From the NCBI GenBank assembly GCA_016872675.1, contig VGZG01000020.1, positions 1 through 50,071 of the forward strand: a stretch of DNA of 50,071 nucleotides. The letters run 5' to 3'. Shown here piece by piece: positions 40,541 through 48,962 of the stretch (position 1 is its first letter; each line of letters starts with the position of its first letter). The stretch comes from Planctomycetota bacterium. GTDB lineage: Bacteria > Planctomycetota > UBA1135 > UBA2386. Under the pieces are notes generated by a model that was given only the letters and a program-made list of their open reading frames with translations, was not told the origin of the DNA and made no database searches. Both the position numbers and the translations under genes were made by a program.

Positions 40541-41250
40541 GCAAGCACGCCGTCCCGCCGCTGCTGCTGTCGGCGCGGCCGCCGGGGCGCTTCCCCGATC
40601 CCGACGACTACGACGCCGAGGGCCTCGTCGCCTTCGGCGGCGACCTCGAGCCCGAGCGGCTGTTGCTGGCGTACCGCAGCGGCATCTTCCCGTGGTACTC
40701 CGAGGAGACAGTGCCGCTGTGGTGGAGCCCGGATCCGCGCGCGCTGCTCGACCCGGAGCGGCTGCGCGTCGCGCGCAGCCTACAGAAGACGATCCGCCGC
40801 GGCCGCTTCACGCTGACATGGAACAGCTGCTTCGAGCGCGTGATGACCGAGTGCGGACGCGGCCGCGACCGCCAGCACGGCACCTGGATCCTGCCGGAGA
40901 TGCTGGCGGCGTACACGCGGCTGCACGAACTCGGCCACGCGCACAGCCTCGAGGTCTGGCAGGGCGAGCGGCTGGTCGGCGGCGTCTACGGCGTGCAGGT
41001 CGGCGGGCTGTTCGCGGCCGAGTCGATGTTCCACCGCGCCACCGACATGTCGAAGGTCGCGCTCATCGCGCTCGTGCGCTCGCTGTTCGCCGCGGGCGTC
41101 GAGTTGTTCGACGTGCAGTTCGTCACCGAACACCTCGCGTCGCTCGGCGCCTACACGATCCCGCGCCGGGAGTATTGCCGTCGCGTCGCCGTCGCCGCCG
41201 CCCGCCGCGTCGATCTCGCCGGCCTCGTGCCGACGCTCGCCGCCGGCTGA
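40537..41250 (+). CDS. aat: Leucyl/phenylalanyl-tRNA-protein transferase
   Basis: This 237-residue enzyme transfers Leu or Phe from aminoacyl-tRNA to proteins with N-terminal Arg or Lys, creating N-degrons for ClpS-ClpAP. Signature segments are FPDPDDYDAEGLVAFGGDL, AYRSGIFPWYSEETVPLWW, SPDPRALLDPERL, TWILPEMLAAYTRLHELGHA, the LVGGVYGVQVGGLFAAESMF glycine-rich region, and DVQFVTEHLASLGAYTIPR. Length is normal. The start overlaps the RelE-like gene's stop (ATGA). No clpS or clpA gene is in the window. A small hairpin with a short T-run follows. Confidence 0.95.
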   Translation: MSKHAVPPLLLSARPPGRFPDPDDYDAEGLVAFGGDLEPERLLLAYRSGIFPWYSEETVPLWWSPDPRALLDPERLRVARSLQKTIRRGRFTLTWNSCFERVMTECGRGRDRQHGTWILPEMLAAYTRLHELGHAHSLEVWQGERLVGGVYGVQVGGLFAAESMFHRATDMSKVALIALVRSLFAAGVELFDVQFVTEHLASLGAYTIPRREYCRRVAVAAARRVDLAGLVPTLAAG

Positions 41251-41252
41251 CC

Positions 41253-41282
41253 GACTCGGGACGAGTCCGTCCTCGTCCTTTT
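41253..41282 (+). terminator. Possible intrinsic terminator after aat
   Basis: A perfect 6-bp stem GACTCG/CGAGTC with loop GGA begins 2 bases after the aat stop, and a TTTTG stretch lies about a dozen bases downstream. The stem is short, so support is moderate. Confidence 0.38.
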
Positions 41283-41294
41283 GCGCCGCTCTGG

Positions 41295-41300
41295 TACTTT
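41295..41300 (+). promoter_or_regulatory. Putative -10 element (TGG-TACTTT) of the Bat operon
   Basis: TACTTT preceded by TGG and followed by CGCCGCC lies 25 bases before the ATG at 41326, the same arrangement and spacing as at 2494-2499. It would drive the whole Bat/MoxR operon. Confidence 0.42.
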
Positions 41301-41325
41301 CGCCGCCTCGGAGACCCCTCCTGAC

Positions 41326-44300
41326 ATGCTGAACGCCCCGCGCCTGCCCCTCCCGGCCGCGATCGCCGCCGTCGCCGCGCTGCTTTCGTCCGTCTCGTCG
41401 ACGACGGCGCAGACCCCCGTGACCGGTCAGCCGGTGATCCTGCAGCGCGCGCGGTTGATCCGCGGGACGACCGTCGTCGGCAAGCCGCTGGCCATGCCGG
41501 CCGTGCCGGCCGAGACGATCGAGTCGAACGGCGCGATGGCGACTACTGCGCCGCAGGATCCTGCGGCGGCTGCCGCCGCGGCGAGCGCCAACCAGCGCGT
41601 GCAGAAGTGGAAGCAGCTGCAGTGGGATCGCCGGCCCTCCAGCATCCTGCAGGCGTGGTCGCTGCCGGAGCTGAAGCCGTACGACCCGGCCGAGGAGAAG
41701 GACAAGCCGCAGCCGGCAGGCGCAGTCGCGCCGACGCCTCCACCCGCGGCGAACGAGCAGGCAGTCGAAGGCGAGCCGTCGGCCGAAGAGCTCGCGGCGC
41801 TGCTGGCGCAGCTCGGCGGGGACGCGCCGCCCGAAGTGCGCGCCGAACTCGAGCAGGCGATCGCCGCTGCGCGCGCGAAGGCGCCGGCCGCCGGCGCTGC
41901 CGAGCTCGCTGCCGCCGCGAACGAGCAGCAGCTCGTCGAGAAGCGGCTGCAGCGCGAGTGCGAGATGGTCCAGCGCGCGGTCACGCTCGGCCGCTGGGAA
42001 GCGGTCGGCGCGTTCCTCGCGACGCTGCCCGAGAAGGAGCGCGCCGGCTGCTACGAGCACTTCCTCAAGGCGCTGCTCACCCCGCCGCCGCGCCAGGAGG
42101 ACCAGCGCGTGCCGCCGAACCTGCAGGAGAAGAACCGCTTCGGCTTCGACGACGCGCTGGCGCTCGCCGGCCTCGCGCCGGGCGGCTTCGACAAGAAGCA
42201 GGTCCCAGCGCTCGCGCCGATCGTGCAGCGCGCGCTCGAAGGCGGCAGCGTGCTCGAGGTGCTGCTGGCGCAGCTCGCCGCCGAGGTCGCCAAACCCGCG
42301 GCCGCGCAGCGGCTCGATCGCCGCGAGGCGGCGTTGCTGCTGTCGGCGATCGGCCAGGAGGTCGAGATGGGGCCGTTCCTGCCGACGCTCGCCGAGGCCG
42401 AGGCGCAGAACGACCGCGAGGCGCTCAACCTGATGGCGCGCCACGCGCTCGCGCGCTTCCAGAAGGAGAAGCGCAACGAGCACCTCGAGACCGCGTGGAC
42501 GGTGACGCAGGCGGCGCTGGCCAAGGGCGACATCGGCGAGGCCGAGAAGGCCGAGGCGCTGCGGCGCGCGGTCGAGCTGGCGCCGAAGGTGCGCGACGAC
42601 CTCGGCCCGGCGTGGCTCGCCGAGAGCTTCACCGCGCGGCCCGAGCGCGGCATGGAGATCGTCGCGACGATCGGCGGCCAGGTCGCCAAGGGCTTCAGCG
42701 AGCGGCCGGGCGACCTCGCCTACCGCGCCAATGGCCTCAAGCTGCAGAAGACCGCCGTCGAGGCGGTGCTCGCCAAGGCGCCGCAGCTCGCCGCGCAGTG
42801 GCAGCCGACGCTCGGCCTGCTGGCGTCGGGCTGGATCGTCGAGGCCTCGTACAGCCAAGCCAACTCGCAGTCCGACATGCTCGGCCCGGTGCTCGAGCGC
42901 GACGAGTTCGGCAACATGTTCTACACGCAGCGGCGGCGCGGCGGCGGTGGCCAGGTGCAGGCCATCGAGCCGGCCGACCTCGTCGAGGCGCAGCCGGGCG
43001 CCGAATGGGCGGCGCTGCTGCCCGAGGCGCTGCAGCCGCACTTCGCCACCGTCTCGGCGCAGCTGTTCCTCAAGGTCAACGAGCCGGAGAAGGCCTTCCC
43101 GTTCATCGCCAAGCTCGGCGCCAGCAATCCGCGCCTGTGCAAGGAGCTCGCCAACGAGTTCCTGCGCGTCTGGACGCGCACGCACAACCCGAACGCCGAC
43201 GGCGGCTCGCGCACCAATCCGTACATGTTCATGTACGGCTTCGACGAGCGCTCCAACGGCATCCCGCTGACGCGCAGCAAGCAGCAGCGCAACCTCGCCG
43301 AGCTCGGCGAATGGGTCGAGCGGTTGCGCGGACTGCCGATCGACGGCGTCGACGAGCAACTGCTGACGCAGGCCTTCGTCGGCGCGCACAGCGTCGCCGA
43401 GGTCTACCGCCTGGAGACCATCCAGAAGGTCTTCGGCGACGTCGGCGCAATGGACCCGGTGCTGCTCGGCTACCTGCTCGGCACGATGCGCCGCAACCTC
43501 GCCACCGTCTGGCGCCTGCCGGCGGTGCAGGAGCAGCAGAAGACCAAGCGCTCGCAGAAGGAGACGCTCGCCGAGGTGCAGAAGGGCTACGCCACGGCGC
43601 TGACGATCGCGCAGCAGGCGCTGCAGGCGCGCGGTCGCCACTGGGCGCTGCTCGCGGTCGTCGCCTCGCTGCTGCACGACGGCAACAACTTCGCCAAGGA
43701 GACGAAGCGCGACAGCGGCTTCGCCGAGGCCCGCCGCAAGGCCTTCGACCTCTTCGCCGAGGGCGCGAAGCACTACGCCGAGGTCGCGGGCGCGCTGCGC
43801 GTCGATCAGGAGACGATCCGGCCCTTCGACACGTGGTTCTACGCCGCGCTCGGCGCGTCCGACCTCGGCGCCGTCGACGAGGAGACGGTGCTGGCCGCTT
43901 CGCAGCTGCCGCTGATCCGCGCGGCGATCGACGCATTGCCCGCCGGCGCGCGCGAACGCCACCTCGGCATGTTCGCCAACCAGCTGTTCACGCGCATGTC
44001 GGCGGTGAAGCCGCAGGTCAAGTTCCGCTACCTCGAGGCCGGCTTCGCGGTGTGCGGCGACCACCCGCAGGCCGTCGAGGCCAAGAAGGTCTGGGACTAC
44101 TACCAGGACCTGCTCGGCGAGCTGAAGCTCGTCGCCAGCGTCGACGGCTCGACGCAGGTCGGCACGCAGCCGTTCGGCCTGCAGGTCGACATCGTGCACT
44201 CGCCCGAGATCGAGCGCGAGAGCGGCGGCTTCCAGAAGTACGCGACGAACCAGAACAATCAGCCGTACGCCTACAACTACGGTCGGCCGCTGGAGAACTA

Positions 44301-45273
44301 CTGCGACAAGTTCCAGGAGGCCGCGAGCGCTGCGCTCGACGAGCACTTCGAGGTGCTGTCGGTGACCTTCAACAGCGAGGGCATGGACAGCGCGCCGACC
44401 GACGACCCGGCGTGGCGCCGCAGCCCGTACGCGTACCTGCTGCTGAAGGCGCGTGGCCCGCAGGTCGACCGCGTGCCGGAGATCAAGCTGGACTTCGACT
44501 TCCTCGACACGTCGGGCTTCACCATCCTGCCGGTCGGCAGCTCGCCCGTCGTGATCGACGCGGCGGCCGCCGCCGAACCGCGGCCGTTCGCGGACCTCGA
44601 GGTCACGCAGCTGCTCGACCAGCGCAAGGCCGACGAGGGCAAGATCACGCTCGAGATCAAAGCCAAGGCCAAGGGCCTCGTGCCGGCGCTCGACGCGATC
44701 CTGCAGCTCGACCTGCCGGGCTTTCGCGTCAAGAAGACCGACGACCAGGGCGCGTCGGTGTCGCGTCTCGCGGAGGACCGCGACGGCGTCGTCAGCGAGC
44801 GCGTGTGGCTGCTGTCGCTGGAGCCGGCCGACGGCGGCGCGCCGCCGTCGACGTTCACCTTCGGCAAGCCGAAGGTCGACGGCTGCAAAGCCGTCTACCA
44901 GCGCTACGACGACGCCGACCTCGCCACCGTCGACCCGCAGGTCGCGCTCGGCCAGGTCGCCGCCGAACCGCTGTGGGCGTACTTCGTGCTCGCCGCGACG
45001 TTCGCCGCCTACTTTGGCTGGTTCTTCCTCATCCGGGCAAAGGCGCCCGGCGGCGCCGCCGGCCCGGCGATCGCGATGCCCGAGACCGTCACGCCGTTCT
45101 CGACGCTCGCCGTGCTGGCGGCCGTCGCCGCGCGCGCGCGGCTCGACGCCGCTGGCCAGCGCGAACTGGCGGACGACCAAGCCCGCATCGAGGCGGCCTG
45201 CTTCGGCCGCGCCGACGATCCCGCGCTCGACCTGCGCGCGCTCGCCGCGAAGTGGATCCACCGCGTCGGCTGA
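41326..45273 (+). CDS. Very large exported membrane protein heading the Bat/MoxR operon
   Basis: The ATG at 41326 gives 1,315 residues with a signal peptide (LPAAIAAVAALLSSVSSTTAQ). An in-frame TTG at 41281 exists but would spoil the signal. Residues about 60-190 are Ala/Pro-rich and acidic. Residues about 200-900 are long and largely helical. Residues about 920-1200 look beta-rich, with DLPGFRVKKTDD and VWLLSLEPADGG. A single transmembrane helix lies at about 1216-1238 (LWAYFVLAATFAAYFGWFFL), followed by a 75-residue cytoplasmic tail (ARARLDAAGQRELADDQARI). The periplasmic bulk with one C-terminal helix recalls BatD, but at more than twice the length and without clear sequence identity. MoxR starts 48 bases later. 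It may be a planctomycete-specific scaffold of this system. Confidence 0.8.
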   Translation: MLNAPRLPLPAAIAAVAALLSSVSSTTAQTPVTGQPVILQRARLIRGTTVVGKPLAMPAVPAETIESNGAMATTAPQDPAAAAAAASANQRVQKWKQLQWDRRPSSILQAWSLPELKPYDPAEEKDKPQPAGAVAPTPPPAANEQAVEGEPSAEELAALLAQLGGDAPPEVRAELEQAIAAARAKAPAAGAAELAAAANEQQLVEKRLQRECEMVQRAVTLGRWEAVGAFLATLPEKERAGCYEHFLKALLTPPPRQEDQRVPPNLQEKNRFGFDDALALAGLAPGGFDKKQVPALAPIVQRALEGGSVLEVLLAQLAAEVAKPAAAQRLDRREAALLLSAIGQEVEMGPFLPTLAEAEAQNDREALNLMARHALARFQKEKRNEHLETAWTVTQAALAKGDIGEAEKAEALRRAVELAPKVRDDLGPAWLAESFTARPERGMEIVATIGGQVAKGFSERPGDLAYRANGLKLQKTAVEAVLAKAPQLAAQWQPTLGLLASGWIVEASYSQANSQSDMLGPVLERDEFGNMFYTQRRRGGGGQVQAIEPADLVEAQPGAEWAALLPEALQPHFATVSAQLFLKVNEPEKAFPFIAKLGASNPRLCKELANEFLRVWTRTHNPNADGGSRTNPYMFMYGFDERSNGIPLTRSKQQRNLAELGEWVERLRGLPIDGVDEQLLTQAFVGAHSVAEVYRLETIQKVFGDVGAMDPVLLGYLLGTMRRNLATVWRLPAVQEQQKTKRSQKETLAEVQKGYATALTIAQQALQARGRHWALLAVVASLLHDGNNFAKETKRDSGFAEARRKAFDLFAEGAKHYAEVAGALRVDQETIRPFDTWFYAALGASDLGAVDEETVLAASQLPLIRAAIDALPAGARERHLGMFANQLFTRMSAVKPQVKFRYLEAGFAVCGDHPQAVEAKKVWDYYQDLLGELKLVASVDGSTQVGTQPFGLQVDIVHSPEIERESGGFQKYATNQNNQPYAYNYGRPLENYCDKFQEAASAALDEHFEVLSVTFNSEGMDSAPTDDPAWRRSPYAYLLLKARGPQVDRVPEIKLDFDFLDTSGFTILPVGSSPVVIDAAAAAEPRPFADLEVTQLLDQRKADEGKITLEIKAKAKGLVPALDAILQLDLPGFRVKKTDDQGASVSRLAEDRDGVVSERVWLLSLEPADGGAPPSTFTFGKPKVDGCKAVYQRYDDADLATVDPQVALGQVAAEPLWAYFVLAATFAAYFGWFFLIRAKAPGGAAGPAIAMPETVTPFSTLAVLAAVAARARLDAAGQRELADDQARIEAACFGRADDPALDLRALAAKWIHRVG

Positions 45274-45320
45274 TCCGCACCCCGCACCTGCATCCAACCC
45301 CGTTGTCCGCCCGCCCCGTC

Positions 45321-46325
45321 ATGATCTCCCCGCAAGCCGTCGCCGCCCCGCGCTTCCCCGAGACCCGGCAGTTCCTCGACCAGATCCGCACGCGCGTCGG
45401 CAAGGTCGTCGTCGGCCAGGACGTCGTCGTCGAGCGCGTGCTGATCGCGCTGCTGACGTCCGGCCACCTGCTGCTGCAGGGCGTGCCCGGCCTCGCCAAG
45501 ACGCTGCTGGTCGCGGCCGTCAGCAAGACGGTCGATCTCGCGTTTGCGCGCATCCAGTTCACCATCGACCTGCTGCCGTCCGACATCGTCGGCAGCGAGA
45601 TCCTCGACCAGAAGACGCACGAGTTCCGCACCCACAAGGGGCCGATCTTCACCAACCTGCTGCTCGCCGACGAGATCAACCGCGCCGCGCCCAAGGTGCA
45701 GAGCGCGTTGCTCGAGGCCATGCAGGAGCGGCGCGTGACGATCGGCAACACGACCTACCCGCTGCCGGCGCCATTCCTCGTGATCGCGACGCAGAACCCG
45801 GTCGAGCAGGCCGGCACGTTCGATCTGCCGGAGGCGCAGCTCGACCGCTTCATGCTGCTGCACCGGCTGGAGTACCTGACCGCCGAGCAGGAGAAGGAAG
45901 TGTTGCGGCGCAACGCCCAGCTCGGCGTGCGCCGCGACGGCAAGGGCGCGGTCGCGCGCACCGAGTTCGACGTGCTCGGCGAGCAGACGACGGGCAGCAG
46001 CGAGCAACTGGTGCGCGCGATGGAGGACGTCACGCAGGTGCACGTCAGCGACGCGTTCCTCGAACACTGCGTTGCCATCGTCAACCGCACGCGCAAGCAC
46101 CCGAAGCTCGCGCTCGGCTGCAGTCCGCGCGCCGGCATCTCGCTGGTCAAGGCGTCGCGCGCCCGCGCGCTGATCCACGGCCGCGACTACGTGCTGCCCG
46201 AGGACCTCTACGCGCTGGCGGAGGACGTGATCCTGCACCGCATGCGGCTGACCTACGAGGCGGTGGCCGACGGCTTCACCGGCCCGCAGGTGCTGCAGGA
46301 GATACTCGGCGAGTCGGAGAAGTGA
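45321..46325 (+). CDS. MoxR family AAA+ ATPase
   Basis: This 334-residue protein starts MISPQAVAAPRFPETRQF. The AAA+ core is complete: LLLQGVPGLAKTLL (Walker A, with A in place of the usual second G position), RIQFTIDLLPSDIVGSEIL, LLLADEINRAAPKVQSALLE (Walker B and MoxR signature), LVIATQNPVEQAGTFDLPEA (sensor 1 region), LDRFMLLHRLEYLT (arginine finger region), and GCSPRAGISLVKASRARALI (sensor 2). MoxR proteins act as chaperones that activate VWA-domain proteins, here the DUF58 and VWA proteins encoded immediately downstream. The stop overlaps the next GTG (GTGA). Confidence 0.95.
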   Translation: MISPQAVAAPRFPETRQFLDQIRTRVGKVVVGQDVVVERVLIALLTSGHLLLQGVPGLAKTLLVAAVSKTVDLAFARIQFTIDLLPSDIVGSEILDQKTHEFRTHKGPIFTNLLLADEINRAAPKVQSALLEAMQERRVTIGNTTYPLPAPFLVIATQNPVEQAGTFDLPEAQLDRFMLLHRLEYLTAEQEKEVLRRNAQLGVRRDGKGAVARTEFDVLGEQTTGSSEQLVRAMEDVTQVHVSDAFLEHCVAIVNRTRKHPKLALGCSPRAGISLVKASRARALIHGRDYVLPEDLYALAEDVILHRMRLTYEAVADGFTGPQVLQEILGESEK

Positions 46326-47239
46326 GCGCGCGCGTGGCCACGACCGGAACGACCGAAGGACGCGTGCCGGCTCGGGACCTGCCCGGACGGCTGCCGGCCG
46401 TCGAGCCGATGCAGGCGCGCAAGTTCGCGATCGCCGTGCGCCGCCTCGCCGACGACCTGACCTACGGCCTCGACGGCTCGCGCTTCCTCGGCTCGGGCAT
46501 CGACTACGTGCAGTCGCGGCTCTACCAGGCCGGCGACCCCGTCAAGTCGATCGACTGGCGCGTCACCGCGCGCTCGGCCAAGGTGCACGTCAAGGAGTAC
46601 GAGGCGCAGCGCCGCATCCCGGCGTGGCTCCTGATCGACACCTCGGCGTCGATGGTGGCTTCGTCGCTCGCGCGCAGCAAGTACGAGACGGCGCTGCACG
46701 TCGCCGGCGGTCTCGCGCTCGCGTGCCTCGATCGCACCAGCCCGGTCGGCGTGATGGGGCTCGGCTCGCGTGAGGTGCGCGTGGAGCCGAGCCTCGCCAA
46801 GGACCAGGTCATGCAGTGGCTGCTCGAGCTGCGCCGGCACGCGTTCGACGAGTCGACGCGCATCGTGCGCCGCCTGCAGCAGTTGCGCCCGACGCTCGGC
46901 AGCCGCTCGATCATCATCGTGCTCAGCGACCTGCACGAGCCCGGCGCCGCGCAGGCGCTGGCGCTGCTGGCGCAGCAGCACGAGGTCGCCGTCGTGCAGT
47001 TCGTCGATCCGGCCGAGGTCATGCTGCGCGGCGTGGGCTTCCTGCGCGCGCAGGAAGCCGAGACCGGCCGCGGCTTCGTCGCGCGCGGATCGTCCGTCGG
47101 CGTCGACCACCGGCGCATCGCCGACGACCTGCGCCGCGGCGGCGTCGACCACATGCTCCTGCGCACCGACCAGCCGTTCGTGCATCGCCTGCGCCAGTTC
47201 TTCCGCAACCGCGGCTTCGCCGGCAGGGGGGCGCGATGA
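46322..47239 (+). CDS. DUF58 protein
   Basis: This 305-residue protein starts at the GTG overlapping the MoxR stop; a second GTG twelve bases on is possible. The DUF58 core has YGLDGSRFLGSGIDYVQSRL, then YQAGDPVKSIDWRVTARSA and VKEYEAQRRIPAWLLIDTSAS. The last contains a MIDAS-like D-T-S-A-S (residues 106-110), so the VWA-like metal site is preserved. The rest (VGVMGLGSREVRVEPS, SRSIIIVLSDLHEP, VAVVQFVDPAEV) continues the VWA-type Rossmann fold. There is no membrane segment, so it is probably cytoplasmic and works with MoxR. The next gene overlaps by ATGA. Confidence 0.93.
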   Translation: MSARVATTGTTEGRVPARDLPGRLPAVEPMQARKFAIAVRRLADDLTYGLDGSRFLGSGIDYVQSRLYQAGDPVKSIDWRVTARSAKVHVKEYEAQRRIPAWLLIDTSASMVASSLARSKYETALHVAGGLALACLDRTSPVGVMGLGSREVRVEPSLAKDQVMQWLLELRRHAFDESTRIVRRLQQLRPTLGSRSIIIVLSDLHEPGAAQALALLAQQHEVAVVQFVDPAEVMLRGVGFLRAQEAETGRGFVARGSSVGVDHRRIADDLRRGGVDHMLLRTDQPFVHRLRQFFRNRGFAGRGAR

Positions 47240-48051
47240 GCCGCCTCGCCGTCGCGGCGGCCGCCGCCATCGCGCTGCTCGCCGCGCCGCTGTGCGCGCA
47301 GAAGCGCGACGAACGCGCCGCCACCGTCGGCATGCGCGCGGTCGTCGAGCAGGTTGTGCTGCCGGGCACGGAGCTCGTGCCGGCGCCGACGACGCTCAAG
47401 GCGCCGCTGGCGCTGCGCGTGCTGAGCACATGGCCGCACGGCGAGCTGCTGCGTTACGACTTCGAGTGGACCGCGCTCGAGCCGGGCCGCTACGATCTCG
47501 CCAAGGCGCTCGTGCGCAAGGATGGCAGCGCGCTCACCGGCCTGCCCGAGGTTTGGGTCGAGGCGAGCAGCGTGCTGGCGAAGGACGCGCGCGAGGTCAG
47601 CGAGCCGCCGCCGGTAGCGCCGCAGCGCCTGCACGGCTACACGCGCCTGCAGTGGACGCTCGGCGCGCTGTGGGGGATCGGCTTGCTGGCGATCCTGTTC
47701 GTCGGTCGCAGGCGCAAGGCCGCGGCCGCCGCCGCCATCGCGCCGCCGACGCTCGCCGATCGCCTGCGCCCTCTGTGCGAAGCGGTCGCGCGCGGCGACG
47801 CCAGCAGCGGCGCCAAGGCCGAGCTCGAGCGCTTGCTCGTCGCCTTCTGGCGGCAGCGGTTGGGCCTCGGCGAGCAGAAGGCCGACGCGGCGATCGCCGC
47901 GATCAAGGCGAATGCCGAGGCTGGCGCGCTGCTGCGCGCCGTTGAGTTGTGGCTGCACGCGCCAGCGCAGCAGGCGCCAGCCGACCTGCCGGCGCTGCTG
48001 ACGCCATATCGCGGCGTCGTTCCGCCAGCGCCGACGGAGGCGACGCGCTGA
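47236..48051 (+). CDS. DUF4381/BatD-tail-like membrane protein
   Basis: This 271-residue protein has a signal peptide (VAAAAAIALLAAPLCAQ), a short beta-rich periplasmic part (LPGTELVPAPTTL, WPHGELLRYDFEWTALEPG) and a transmembrane segment at about 139-157 (WTLGALWGIGLLAILFVG). An Arg-rich stop and a cytoplasmic helical tail follow (LADRLRPLCEAVARGDASS, ELERLLVAFWRQRLGL). The arrangement is like the DUF4381 or BatD C-terminal proteins that sit between DUF58 and VWA genes in Bat operons. Its stop shares one base with the next ATG (TGATG). Function within the complex is unknown. Confidence 0.78.
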   Translation: MSRLAVAAAAAIALLAAPLCAQKRDERAATVGMRAVVEQVVLPGTELVPAPTTLKAPLALRVLSTWPHGELLRYDFEWTALEPGRYDLAKALVRKDGSALTGLPEVWVEASSVLAKDAREVSEPPPVAPQRLHGYTRLQWTLGALWGIGLLAILFVGRRRKAAAAAAIAPPTLADRLRPLCEAVARGDASSGAKAELERLLVAFWRQRLGLGEQKADAAIAAIKANAEAGALLRAVELWLHAPAQQAPADLPALLTPYRGVVPPAPTEATR

Positions 48052-48962
48052 TGTTCGGTCGGCCCTGGATGCTGCTGTTGCTGGCGCTGCCGCTGCTGCA
48101 GCTGTGGTGGACCTGGACGCGCCAGGGCGGCCGCGTCGTGCTGCCGTACGACCGCGGCCCGCGCGGCAGCGGCCGGCTCGTGCGCGCCCTGCTCGGCGTC
48201 GCCGAGTCGCTGCCGGCGCTGCTGCTCGCGGTCGCCGCGGTGCTGCTGGCGCAGCCGCAGGAGCTGGCGGCGCCCAAGGAGAAACGGTCGCTGACCAACA
48301 TCCAGTTCGTCGTCGACATCTCGGCCTCGATGACGGCCAAGTTCGGCGCCGGCACGCGCTACGACGCGTCGATGGCGGCGATCAACCAGTTCCTCGACTA
48401 CCGCAAGGGCGACTCGTTCGGGTTGACGTTCTTCGGCAACAACTACCTGCACTACGTGCCGCTGACGTCGGACCCGAGCGCCTTCCGCTGCGCGATCCCG
48501 TTCATGCGCCCGGAGAACTACATCCCGGGCTTCGGCGGCACCGAGATCGGCAAGGCTGTGCTCGGCTGCCGCGAGGTGCTCACCTCGCGCGCCGAGGGCG
48601 ACCGCATGATGGTGCTGGTCACCGACGGCTTCAGTTCCGACCTGATGAACGGCGCCGACGTCGAGATCGCCAAGCGCCTCAAGCGCGACGGCATCACGCT
48701 GTTCGCCGTCAACATCCAGGACAGCGACGCGCGCGGCGAGATCGTCAACCTCGCGCGCCTGACCGGCGGCGAGGTGTTCAACCCCGACGACACCAAGGCG
48801 CTCGCCGACGTCTTCGTGCGCATCGACGAGATGGCCAAGGCCAAGATCGAGCAGGGCACCGCCGAGCTGTGCGACTGGTTCCTGCCGTTCTGCGTCGCCG
48901 GCCTCGCGCTGCTGCTGCTGCACGTTCTGGCCCAGCTCGGCCTGCGGTGGACGCCATGGTGA
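48051..48962 (+). CDS. BatA-like VWA membrane protein
   Basis: This 303-residue protein has two N-terminal membrane segments (WMLLLLALPLLQLWWTW at 6-22; PALLLAVAAVLLAQ at 55-68) and a VWA domain from about 82 to 265. The MIDAS motif is intact: VVDISASM (D89, S91, S93), a Thr in FGGTEIGKAV, and the Asp in VLVTDGFSSDL. A final membrane helix (FLPFCVAGLALLLLHVLAQL) closes the protein. This is the BatA/BatB layout, with the VWA domain outside or inside depending on topology. It overlaps the next gene by seven bases. It likely forms a complex with the second VWA protein and is matured by MoxR. Confidence 0.9.
   Translation: MFGRPWMLLLLALPLLQLWWTWTRQGGRVVLPYDRGPRGSGRLVRALLGVAESLPALLLAVAAVLLAQPQELAAPKEKRSLTNIQFVVDISASMTAKFGAGTRYDASMAAINQFLDYRKGDSFGLTFFGNNYLHYVPLTSDPSAFRCAIPFMRPENYIPGFGGTEIGKAVLGCREVLTSRAEGDRMMVLVTDGFSSDLMNGADVEIAKRLKRDGITLFAVNIQDSDARGEIVNLARLTGGEVFNPDDTKALADVFVRIDEMAKAKIEQGTAELCDWFLPFCVAGLALLLLHVLAQLGLRWTPW

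Noticed and set aside
40780-45297. A 1,505-codon open frame on the minus strand opposite the 1,315-residue gene
   Set aside because: It is the complement of a real gene with extreme third-position GC, which removes stop codons from that frame. Its translation is Arg/Leu/Ala/Glu/Val-rich without motifs, while the plus strand has a signal peptide, membrane helix and operon context.
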